From a bacterium (lineage in GTDB: Bacteria > Cyanobacteriota > Vampirovibrionia > Gastranaerophilales > Gastranaerophilaceae), in contig JAFSWA010000018.1 of the NCBI GenBank assembly GCA_017444705.1, positions 1-18,220 of the forward strand: 18,220 nucleotides of DNA, in the 5' to 3' direction. Below, piece by piece: positions 6,905 through 13,695 of the stretch. Numbering within the stretch: the stretch's first letter is position 1; every line of letters starts with the position of its first letter. The notes beneath the pieces are model-generated. The model saw only the letters and a program-made list of their open reading frames with translations, had not been told where the DNA came from and ran no database searches. The position numbers and the translations under genes were made by a program.

Positions 6905-8505
6905 ATTTCAACCAAAAGCGGTAAATCTTCAATTTCAAATTTTCTTACAGCTTCTGTTCCTAATTCTTTAAACGCAATTACTTCCTCTTTTTTAAACGAT
7001 TTTTGCAAATAACAGGCAATACCGCCAATCGCACTTAAATAATGAGCTTTATTTTTTTGGCATGAGTCTTTAACTTTTTGCGAGCGTTCGCCCTTTCCTA
7101 TCGTTGCAAGGCATCCCAAATCATACAGAAACGGAGCATATTTATCCATTCTTTTTGCCGTAGTCGGCCCGATTGGGCCTATAATTTCATCATCTTTTTT
7201 CGGAGCAGGGCCTGCATAAAATATAACCGAATTTTTTATTTCAAAAGGAAGAACTTCCCCTTTTTCCATCAGTTCAAAATATTTTTTGTGTGCCGCATCA
7301 CGCATTGTATAAATCGTTCCCGACAATAAAATTTTTTCTCCCGATTTTAAATCCTTTATTTCTTCAATATTTGCGGTGTTAACTTTTTTATAGTTTTCCA
7401 AACGGATTTTTTGGGGTTCAATTTCATAATCCGTAAAGTCATAAATAACTCCGTTTTCATCAAATTCACAACCTGCATGCCTGTTGGAATGGCAATTAAT
7501 CGTAACTGCAACCGGAAGTGAAGCGATATGTGTTGACGTTGAGAGCATTTTTACAGAAAGAACAGTTAATGCCTGTAAATCACAATGGCACCTTTCACAT
7601 GACGTATAATTACAACACTCTTTCAACTTTTCACAAAATTCATCTTCAATACCTTCAAAAAGAGCTTTTTTTGACAATAAAGCCGCATAATCCATCGTTC
7701 CGCCCGCACCGATTCCTATGAACAAAGGCGGGCAAGCATTTTTTGCACGTTCATTTATTTTTTGTGAAAGGGTTTTTATAATTTCATCATGCGAAGCTGT
7801 AGGATTAAACATCTCAACAAAGCTCATATTTTCCGCCCCGCCGCCTTTTACAAGTACATCAATTTTTACGGATTTTCTGTCCTCAAAATCAGTGTATATT
7901 ATTGCAGGAGTGTTATTTTTTGTATTTGTTCTGTCAAAAACAGCATTTTTAACTGTTGATTTTCTGTAAAATTCCTGTTCATAAGTTTCTTCAACAGCAC
8001 GATTTATAACGGCTTTGAAATCATAACCGAAATTAAATGAATAAGGCAATTTTAAAAACACCAAAACTTGCCCCGTATCCTGACAAAGCGGACGACTTGC
8101 ATTTTTTGCAAGATATGCGTTTTGGAGAATAAACTCTATTTTATTGTGTACTGCTTCACCACTTTGCGGCTTGGTTTTTGCAGTTAAACGTGCGAGCAAT
8201 GGCTCCGTCATTGACTCCTGCACTTCGGCACAAGTCCGTTCCACATAATGACACCTTTCGTCATTGCGAGGCGATTGGAAATCGTCGCGGCAATCCAAAG
8301 AATCCGTGTCATTGAGAGCGATAGCGACGCAATCCATGGAAACTTGATCACGCATTCCTAAATTTTTTTGGATTACTTCGTCACCCCGTTCCTCGTAATG
8401 ACATGTATTTCTTTTAATACAATCAAAAACACTCTTATCCAAAACCGTATTGGCTTTGATTAAAAGGGTTTTTATTGCATCAAATAATATTTTTTCTTTT
8501 ATCAT
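6901..8505 (-). CDS. Class I (Fe-S) fumarate hydratase, fused alpha and beta parts, with in-frame repeat insertion
   Basis: A 534-residue oxygen-sensitive [4Fe-4S] hydratase of the fumarase/L-tartrate dehydratase family, interconverting fumarate and L-malate. The alpha part runs to about 385 and keeps the cluster cysteines C141 (CQDTG), C258 (NACPP, followed by GIGAGGTMDYAALL) and C338 (INCHSNRH). The beta part (about 388-534) has LSGTIYTMRDAAH and the IGPIGPTTAKRM active-site loop. Residues 34-114 are foreign to the family and are encoded by a palindromic repeat cluster; without them the length is about 453, as expected for joined two-subunit types. Residues 297-313 (CCNYTSCERCHCDLQAL) replace the usual Gly-rich GPQGLGG-type segment. 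ATG 8505 follows the prepilin stop by 3 bp with a weak ribosome binding site. The choice between fumarase and tartrate dehydratase is not certain. Confidence 0.87.
   Translation of the reverse strand: MIKEKILFDAIKTLLIKANTVLDKSVFDCIKRNTCHYEERGDEVIQKNLGMRDQVSMDCVAIALNDTDSLDCRDDFQSPRNDERCHYVERTCAEVQESMTEPLLARLTAKTKPQSGEAVHNKIEFILQNAYLAKNASRPLCQDTGQVLVFLKLPYSFNFGYDFKAVINRAVEETYEQEFYRKSTVKNAVFDRTNTKNNTPAIIYTDFEDRKSVKIDVLVKGGGAENMSFVEMFNPTASHDEIIKTLSQKINERAKNACPPLFIGIGAGGTMDYAALLSKKALFEGIEDEFCEKLKECCNYTSCERCHCDLQALTVLSVKMLSTSTHIASLPVAVTINCHSNRHAGCEFDENGVIYDFTDYEIEPQKIRLENYKKVNTANIEEIKDLKSGEKILLSGTIYTMRDAAHKKYFELMEKGEVLPFEIKNSVIFYAGPAPKKDDEIIGPIGPTTAKRMDKYAPFLYDLGCLATIGKGERSQKVKDSCQKNKAHYLSAIGGIACYLQKSFKKEEVIAFKELGTEAVRKFEIEDLPLLVEI
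8207..8403 (-). repeat. Palindromic repeat cluster inside the fumarase reading frame
   Basis: Several related half-units occur here: TCATTGCGAG to CGGCAATCC (8261-8297), TGTCATTGAGAG to GCAATCC (8307-8335), and the inverted GGATTACTTCG to AATGACA (8370-8403). A further inverted pair, GTCATTGACTCC and CATAATGACA (about 8207-8251), flanks a diverged copy. Outer ends are always TCATT/AATGA and inner ends CAATCC/GGATT. On the coding strand it is read without stops as CHYEERGDEVIQ, MDCVAIALNDTD and DCRDDFQSPRNDE, the kind of peptide such elements give when translated. The element family is not named here, but it behaves like the intragenic palindromic elements known from Rickettsia. Confidence 0.8.
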
Positions 8506-8508
8506 ACT

Positions 8509-9066
8509 TTATTTAAATGTATTGTTTGTCGTTTCATTCCCTTCACCATCTTTACCTTCTATCTTTACAACACCGCTAGCATTATCCATAGCAGAACAAT
8601 TTTTCATTTTTTTAGTAGAATCGGTTGCTGTTTCTAATTCTTTTGCTTCGGCGATTTCATTAGTTGAATTTGTTCTTAACCCTTGACCTGTATTAGTTAC
8701 GGTATATAAAATCGGCACGTCATCACCGTCTATCAAAGCTAAAACATAAATTTTATCACCTGTATTATTTCTTACACTTGCCGTATATGTAATTTTTTCG
8801 TTTGCTTTTACACCGTTTAACAATGCTTGTAATCTGGCTGCTGCATTATTAACGGAATCATTAAAACATCTGAATCTCGGACATTCTGTTTGCAGCCTCA
8901 AAGCTTCCTGAGCAACGACATAATCTGCTTTATTTGATGCAGCCTGATAAATTCTCTGGTTTGATGAATCAACAAGGTTTGGAACCGTCATAAGTGCAAT
9001 TACACCGATTACAACCAAGGTTACCATAACTTCCGCCATACTGAATGCCAAATTTTTTCTTTTCAT
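8509..9066 (-). CDS. Type IV prepilin-like protein (N-terminal methylation motif)
   Basis: A 185-residue secreted pilin or pseudopilin. The leader MKRKNLA is followed by the hydrophobic helix FSMAEVMVTLVVIGVIALM (8-26). Cleavage is expected between A7 and F8, with the required Glu at +5 (E12). The -1 residue is Ala, not Gly. The body (about 31-185) is soluble, with Cys at 62, 67 and 157 and a low-complexity Asn/Thr/Lys-rich end. A good ribosome binding site (AAGAGG) precedes ATG 9066, and TATAAT lies upstream at 9096-9101. The gene stands apart from other pilus genes (no pilBCD or pilM in the window) and is directly upstream of the fumarase gene. It could be a minor pilin or pseudopilin; the exact role is unknown. 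Confidence 0.85.
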   Translation of the reverse strand: MKRKNLAFSMAEVMVTLVVIGVIALMTVPNLVDSSNQRIYQAASNKADYVVAQEALRLQTECPRFRCFNDSVNNAAARLQALLNGVKANEKITYTASVRNNTGDKIYVLALIDGDDVPILYTVTNTGQGLRTNSTNEIAEAKELETATDSTKKMKNCSAMDNASGVVKIEGKDGEGNETTNNTFK

Positions 9067-9184
9067 TTTATTATCCTCTTATAATTTATATTTATATTAT
9101 AACCTATTTTTTAAAAATTGCTATATGTTGAAGTAATTAATTTTGGGTAACTATATTGTGTTTAAACTATTAATGTAATAATCA

Positions 9185-9340
9185 GTCATTCTTTGTGAAG
9201 CGAGGACGTGGTAATCCGGCATGCATATCATTTCGAGGCTTACACTCGTAATGACATGGAAAAAATTTCCCTCTCCAACGGAGAGGGATTAAGGGAGAGG
9301 GTATTTTGATTGCCACGTCCTCGCTTTCGTCCGAAATGAC
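9185..9340. repeat. Composite palindromic intergenic repeat (nested hairpins)
   Basis: Most of the 333-bp spacer between the prepilin and serB genes is this element. The outer arms 9185-9217 and 9308-9340 are inverted repeats starting GTCATT and ending AATGAC, with an exact 14-bp core AAGCGAGGACGTGG (9198-9211) matched at 9313-9326. Inside lie two more hairpins: TCATTTCGAG/CTCGTAATGA (9228-9237/9245-9254) and CCCTCTCC-aac-GGAGAGGG (9269-9287). The base composition is clearly richer in G/C than the neighbours. It shares its ends with the cluster inside the fumarase gene. Apart from promoters, the rest of the spacer (9067-9184 and 9341-9399) holds nothing I recognise. Confidence 0.8.
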
Positions 9341-9384
9341 ATGTTTGTTTTCCCGTCATTGCTGTGCATAAATATAGATATTTG

Positions 9385-9393
9385 TGATACAAT
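9385..9393 (+). promoter_or_regulatory. Extended -10 (TGATACAAT) directly upstream of the serB-like gene
   Basis: TGATACAAT ends six bases before ATG 9400. No -35 is evident, which is tolerated by extended -10 promoters. Transcription would begin at or very near the ATG, and there is no ribosome binding site, so the message may be leaderless. Confidence 0.4.
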
Positions 9394-9399
9394 GAATTT

Positions 9400-10026
9400 A
9401 TGGAAATAAAGTTAGCAGTTTTTGATTTTGATTCGACATTGATGAACGGAGAAACCATCAATTTTTTGGCAAAAGATTACGGTGTTGAGGATGAAGTAAA
9501 AAAAATAACCGAAAAAGCAATGGCAGGAGAATTGGATTTTTTTGAAAGCCTGACATATAGAATAGGACTTTTAAAAGGAATGAAAGTAAAACGAGTTGAC
9601 GAAATCTGCCAAAATCTGCCGTTTGTTATAGGGGCAAAAGAAACGATTACCGAACTAAAAAACAGAGGTTACAAAGTTGTTTGTTTTTCAGGCGGATACA
9701 AAAATGCAACTGTTCCCGCAAAAGAAAAATTAGGACTTGACGGGGAATTTTCAAACATTCTTCATTCAAAAAACGGAGCTTTAACCGGACTTTTTGGAGG
9801 AGAAATGTGCTTCTCGGATTCAAAGGGGCAAATGCTTAAAACCCTTCAATCGATTTTGAAAATTGACAGAAAAAATACGGTCGTAATCGGTGACGGAGCA
9901 AACGATTTAAGTATGTTTCAATATGCTGATACAAGAATCGCTTTCTGTGCAAAAGAAGTTTTAAAAAATAATGCAACTATTATTATTGACAAAAAAGATT
10001 TGAGAGAAATTTTAAAATATTTATAA
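9400..10026 (+). CDS. serB: Phosphoserine phosphatase-like HAD hydrolase
   Basis: A 208-residue HAD-superfamily phosphatase of the SerB type, which makes serine from O-phosphoserine. HAD motif I is FDFDST (nucleophile D9, acid D11). The cap region (about 15-75) carries FFESLTYRIGLLKG, close to the SerB F-x-x-x-L-x-x-R-V pattern. Motif II is CFSGG (about 105), the motif III lysine is in DSKGQ, and motif IV is GDGANDLSM (164-172, acids D165 and D169). Length is typical for a short SerB without an ACT domain. The gene is alone, converging on mnmE with 16 bp between stops. A non-SerB small-molecule phosphatase of the same subfamily cannot be excluded. Confidence 0.85.
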   Translation: MEIKLAVFDFDSTLMNGETINFLAKDYGVEDEVKKITEKAMAGELDFFESLTYRIGLLKGMKVKRVDEICQNLPFVIGAKETITELKNRGYKVVCFSGGYKNATVPAKEKLGLDGEFSNILHSKNGALTGLFGGEMCFSDSKGQMLKTLQSILKIDRKNTVVIGDGANDLSMFQYADTRIAFCAKEVLKNNATIIIDKKDLREILKYL

Positions 10027-10042
10027 TAAAAAAGTAATATCG

Positions 10043-11383
10043 CTATTTTCCTATACAGAAATTTTCAAATATATTATTTAAAATTTCATCCGTAATAACT
10101 TCCCCTGAAATCTCATCCAACGCTAAAAGTGCCGATTTTATATCAATAGAAATTAAATCTTGAAGCTCATTAATCATGATGGCATCAAGTGCGGTTTCAA
10201 GATGCTTTTTTGCCAACAACAGACATTCCTGCTGCCTTTTATTTGTTACATAATCAATGTTTTCGATTTCATTTTCACCGATAACTTTTTTTGAAATCAA
10301 AGCCCTTAACTCAGCGATATTTTCCCCCGTTTTAGTTGAAATTTTAATTGAATCCGAGTCGAAATAAGTACCGATATCGGATTTATTTGCAATTTTAAGA
10401 AACGGTTTACATTTTACCATATCGTAAATTACGCTGTCTGTTTCGTCCCAAGGAGTTGAAGAATCATACATAAACAGTATCAACTCGGCATTTTCAACCG
10501 CTTTTTTTGAATAATCAATACCTATTTTCTCAACCTTATCAATATCTTCATCCTCTCTAATTCCCGCAGTATCAATTAATGTTACCGGAATCCCGTCCAT
10601 ATCAAGGCTTTCCTGAATAATATCCCTTGTGGTGCCTGCGATTTCCGTTACAATAGCACGATTTTGAGATAAAAGCCTGTTAAACAGCGAAGATTTTCCG
10701 ACATTGGGTTTCCCTGCAATAGCAACTTTTAGTCCTTGCCGCATAAGGTTTGAGGATTTTGCGGATTTTAAAATCTCATCAATTTTTTCAAGAGAAATTT
10801 TTACAACTTCCTCTAATTCTTCATATTTGGGTTCTTTAACGTCCTCAGGGAAATCAATTCCCGCCACAATTTTTGACATCAAATCGAGTAAGTCTTTTCT
10901 TATTTCGGAAATATGTTTTGATAAAGCTCCCGAAAGGTTATCCGCATTTTTTTGTGCAAAAACAGAAGTTTTTGAATGTATTATATCCAAAACCGCCTCT
11001 GCTTGCGACAAATCCATTTTTTTATTGAGAAATGCTCGTTTTGTAAATTCACCTCTTTGTGCAATTCTTGCACCGTTTTTTAAAATTAAATTTAATATTC
11101 CGTCGATAACTTTTAGCCCGCCATGGCACTGAATTTCAATTACATCTTCACCGGTAAAACTGTGAGGGGTTTTGAACGGCAGTAAAATTACTTCATCAAG
11201 AGTTTGATTATTATTGAAATTGTCAACAATTTTTCCGTAACATATTTTCCCGATTTCAATTTTACCTTTAAAAATTTTGTTTACTATTTCAAAAGTTTTT
11301 GCACCGGAAATTCTAATTACGGCAACACCTGATGTACCAAGTGCTGTGGCAGGTGCTGTTATTGTATCAAAATCAAAATCCAT
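10043..11383 (-). CDS. mnmE: tRNA modification GTPase MnmE (TrmE)
   Basis: A 446-residue GTPase that with MnmG installs the 5-carboxymethylaminomethyl group on wobble U34 of certain tRNAs. An N-terminal folate-binding domain (1-118) includes DTITAPAT and the GEFTKRAFLN block. The helical domain carries an inserted G domain: GKPNVGKS (224-231), EIAGTTRD (247-254), DTAG (271-274) and NKSD. The protein ends in CIGK, the C-terminal motif with the catalytic cysteine. The length fits. The start is supported by AAGGTG six bases before ATG 11383. It lies 18 bp downstream of murT and is probably co-transcribed; MnmG is not in the window. Confidence 0.96.
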   Translation of the reverse strand: MDFDFDTITAPATALGTSGVAVIRISGAKTFEIVNKIFKGKIEIGKICYGKIVDNFNNNQTLDEVILLPFKTPHSFTGEDVIEIQCHGGLKVIDGILNLILKNGARIAQRGEFTKRAFLNKKMDLSQAEAVLDIIHSKTSVFAQKNADNLSGALSKHISEIRKDLLDLMSKIVAGIDFPEDVKEPKYEELEEVVKISLEKIDEILKSAKSSNLMRQGLKVAIAGKPNVGKSSLFNRLLSQNRAIVTEIAGTTRDIIQESLDMDGIPVTLIDTAGIREDEDIDKVEKIGIDYSKKAVENAELILFMYDSSTPWDETDSVIYDMVKCKPFLKIANKSDIGTYFDSDSIKISTKTGENIAELRALISKKVIGENEIENIDYVTNKRQQECLLLAKKHLETALDAIMINELQDLISIDIKSALLALDEISGEVITDEILNNIFENFCIGK

Positions 11384-11401
11384 GCTGTCACCTTTTCAAA
11401 A

Positions 11402-12706
11402 TCATTTTTTCATAATATCTTTCAGCTCTGCTAAGGTTGTAAAATTCGCCAAAATCAAAAGGGTTTCTTCTTTTGAAGTTGCTTTTATTGCGTGTTTGTA
11501 AGCTTTTTTGACATTAGGTTCAATAAAAAACTGTTCTTCTTTCAGCCCTGCATGCTTAAATCTGAGTGCCAATTCATTTGCTTTTGTACCGCTAAGAATT
11601 ACTTCGCTTTTATAGTCTTTAAAATACTCAAAATCGGTATCATAAAGCCAAGAAATATCACTTCCGTCAGCCGGCGTATCATTTAATAAAACAAAAAGCT
11701 TCGATGGGGTAATATCTTTGATAAGCTTTATTGCTTGATTTGTTCCGACAGGGTTTTTGATTAACTGTATAATTACATTCTTTTCATTAATCTGAAATTT
11801 ATCAATTCGACCGAAAACATTTTTATATTTATCAAGTCCCCTTTGAATTATATCGGAAGAAATACCTGCTTCAAGTGCCGTTGAAACAGCTGCAAGCAAG
11901 TTATAAGCGTTATAAAGCCCCGTTAAATTTGTTTTAAATGTGTACTTGTTATTAACAATAACTTCGGTATAATCATCATTAAGAATAATATTTCCGACAT
12001 ATTTTGCATTTCTTGATTGATTTTTGCATTTAGGACACTTAAATTCACCTATATGTGCGTAAAACCTTTTGGTATATTTAAGTTCTTCTCCGCAAGTACA
12101 AATTTCCGGTATATAATTTAATTCTTCAATATTATTTTGTACCGTTCCTACACCGTAAAATACAGTGTTGTTGGTTTCAAGCGGCAAAAGATGCGGATCA
12201 TTTGCATTTAAAATAACCTTCAAATCGGGATTAAGGTCGATTGCTTTTTTTATTTTTTCTGCCAAGCTGTAAACACCGCCATATCGTTCTGTTTGGTCAG
12301 GGAAAAGGTTTGTGACAGTCAGATAATCTGATTTTAATGATTTATATAATGAAAACAGCCATGCCTCATCACATTCCAAAACGCAATAATCTATGGGTTT
12401 TTCACTGTTTTGAAGAAAACATGTTGCAATTCCCTGAGGCATATTTGCCCCTTTTTTATTATGCAAAACTCTTTCGCCGGTTTCATCTAAAATCGCCGCT
12501 ATAAATCCTGAAGTCGTAGTTTTTCCGTTTGTTCCGGTAACACAAAAGGTTTTGTTTTTAATTTTTTGACTCTCTGTTTTTATAAATTCAGGACAAACCT
12601 TTGTCATAAAATGCCCCGGTAAGCTTGTTCCCGCCTGCGGTCTTACTATTTTTAATCCTTTTATCATCAATTTTGAGATGCTTTTTGCAATTTCGTATTT
12701 TTTCAT
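11402..12706 (-). CDS. murT: MurT-type Mur ligase (lipid II isoglutaminyl synthase subunit)
   Basis: A 434-residue Mur-ligase relative. In characterised species MurT with the glutaminase GatD amidates the D-Glu of lipid II to isoglutamine. Seen here are an ATP loop VTGTNGKTTT (56-65), a Mur central domain with ECDEAW (111-116) and NLFPDQTERYG, a four-Cys zinc ribbon inserted at about 203-227 (C203, C205, C224, C227) that is characteristic of MurT, and the MurT C-terminal domain with KNPVGTNQ and NDTPADGSDISWLYDTDFE, holding the expected acidic D350. The gatD partner is not adjacent. It shares a divergent A/T-rich promoter region with the small membrane protein gene and is followed by mnmE. 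Confidence 0.88.
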   Translation of the reverse strand: MKKYEIAKSISKLMIKGLKIVRPQAGTSLPGHFMTKVCPEFIKTESQKIKNKTFCVTGTNGKTTTSGFIAAILDETGERVLHNKKGANMPQGIATCFLQNSEKPIDYCVLECDEAWLFSLYKSLKSDYLTVTNLFPDQTERYGGVYSLAEKIKKAIDLNPDLKVILNANDPHLLPLETNNTVFYGVGTVQNNIEELNYIPEICTCGEELKYTKRFYAHIGEFKCPKCKNQSRNAKYVGNIILNDDYTEVIVNNKYTFKTNLTGLYNAYNLLAAVSTALEAGISSDIIQRGLDKYKNVFGRIDKFQINEKNVIIQLIKNPVGTNQAIKLIKDITPSKLFVLLNDTPADGSDISWLYDTDFEYFKDYKSEVILSGTKANELALRFKHAGLKEEQFFIEPNVKKAYKHAIKATSKEETLLILANFTTLAELKDIMKK

Positions 12707-12739
12707 TTAACAGACCTATTCTATTTTTTTTACAATTAA

Positions 12740-12747
12740 ATTATAAT
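12740..12747. promoter_or_regulatory. Overlapping divergent -10 boxes (ATTATAAT)
   Basis: The palindromic ATTATAAT gives TATAAT on the plus strand (12742-12747, toward the gene at 12754) and TATAAT on the minus strand (12740-12745, toward murT). The plus-strand box ends six bases before the ATG, with no ribosome binding site. -35 matches are weak on both sides. Confidence 0.45.
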
Positions 12748-12753
12748 ATAAAT

Positions 12754-13068
12754 ATGAGTGAATTATTAACAGTATTTTTATTAATATTAATTTCCGTTTC
12801 AACATTCGGCTTAATTATTTTAATCCTTAAAGCTGACAAGAAAGTTTTAGAATTGAATGATGAGGTTACAAAAGTTAAAACAATTGATTTTACACAATTA
12901 AAGAAAATTGTTGCAATTTTTAATAATATAAACAAAAATTTTAAACTCGATAAAATAAAATATTATATTGAAGTTGCAATGACTGTAATCTCAACTGTAA
13001 ATTTAATATTTTTAATAAAAAATATTATTTCAACCGCAAAAAGAAATGAAACACAATCACATAATTAA
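12754..13068 (+). CDS. Small membrane protein, two transmembrane helices, unknown function
   Basis: A 104-residue protein with no family I recognise. A hydrophobic helix at about 4-26 (LLTVFLLILISVSTFGLIIL) and a second at about 70-92 (YYIEVAMTVISTVNLIFLI) flank a charged middle of 40-odd residues (ADKKVLELNDEVTKVKT then FNNINKNFKLDKIK) that is likely helical. The short polar tail is KRNETQSHN. The frame is open further upstream into the opposite-strand murT, but ATG 12754 is the only sensible start. Its stop overlaps the aldolase stop of the opposite strand (13065-13068). Codon use matches its neighbours. It could be a small signalling or envelope anchor protein; no function is assigned. Confidence 0.7.
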   Translation: MSELLTVFLLILISVSTFGLIILILKADKKVLELNDEVTKVKTIDFTQLKKIVAIFNNINKNFKLDKIKYYIEVAMTVISTVNLIFLIKNIISTAKRNETQSHN

Positions 13069-13694
13069 GAATATATTTTATCAATTATTTTTATTGCTTT
13101 TTTTGCATTGTTTTTGATTTTATCATAATCTTTTATCGGATTATAATCTTTATAAAAATCCCTGCCGATACAGACACCCAAAGCACCTGCTTTAATATAT
13201 TTTTCAATTTCATTAATTTTGATTCCGCCTGCCGCAACAAGATTTAAAAACGGCATTGTCTTAATAATCTCTTTTATATATCTTGCACCTCCAAGTGCAT
13301 CTGTCGGATGAAGTTTTATAATCGGAGAACGACATTTCCAAGCTTCATACGCCTCATTTGCCGTTGAAACAGTACAAAAGATCTTAATTCCTCTTGAATT
13401 ACAAAGTCTTATCAAATTTGTTTGCAATACAGGGGAACTTATTGCAAAAACACCGTTATCAATGAGATATATAGCCTCTCTTGCCGTGATAATTCCGCCG
13501 GCAATTATTGCCAAATCTTTTTTTTCTTTCAACTTTGCTATAACTTTCGGCTGCATATCAGGATCAAGAACGATTTCAATAATCCTTATCCCGCCATCAT
13601 AAAGTGCATTTGAAATATTCAAACATTCTTCGGGGGAATTTACTCTCACAATTGCACAGATTTTTTTATCTTTTATATATTTATAAATATTCAT
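13065..13694 (-). CDS. KDPG/KHG-type aldolase family protein
   Basis: A 209-residue class I aldolase of the 2-keto-3-deoxy-6-phosphogluconate / 4-hydroxy-2-oxoglutarate family (TIM barrel). Seen are AIVRV with R17, the general-base position in RIIEIVL (E40), AGGIITAREAIYLIDNG, the FAISSP turn, the Schiff-base lysine K127 in IIKLHPTDALGG, and NLVAAGGIKINEIEKYIKAGALGVCIG. The start is ATG 13694, one base after the cdaA stop, with GAAGAG upstream. A longer frame to 13781 would begin with a Lys run that is only the opposite reading of cdaA's acidic tail. It is the third gene of the lysA-cdaA-aldolase run. Entner-Doudoroff partner genes are not in the window, so the substrate is open. Confidence 0.88.
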   Translation of the reverse strand: MNIYKYIKDKKICAIVRVNSPEECLNISNALYDGGIRIIEIVLDPDMQPKVIAKLKEKKDLAIIAGGIITAREAIYLIDNGVFAISSPVLQTNLIRLCNSRGIKIFCTVSTANEAYEAWKCRSPIIKLHPTDALGGARYIKEIIKTMPFLNLVAAGGIKINEIEKYIKAGALGVCIGRDFYKDYNPIKDYDKIKNNAKKAIKIIDKIYS

Positions 13695-13695
13695 T

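Noticed and set aside
7078..7969. Plus-strand open frames opposite the fumarase gene
   Set aside because: They have no ribosome binding sites or family motifs; all coincide with conserved fumarase coding sequence.
9240..9461. Open frame on the minus strand through the repeat region
   Set aside because: It is made of hairpin arms and the start of serB in reverse; it has no ribosome binding site and no protein-like composition.
10704..11132. 142-codon open frame on the plus strand inside mnmE
   Set aside because: It is the antisense shadow of a clearly recognised MnmE; its hydrophobic Ser/Phe-rich composition is typical of antisense reading.
12625..12753. Upstream extension of the small membrane protein
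   Set aside because: It overlaps the murT start in antisense; the hydrophobic frame there is a by-product of A/T-rich sequence.
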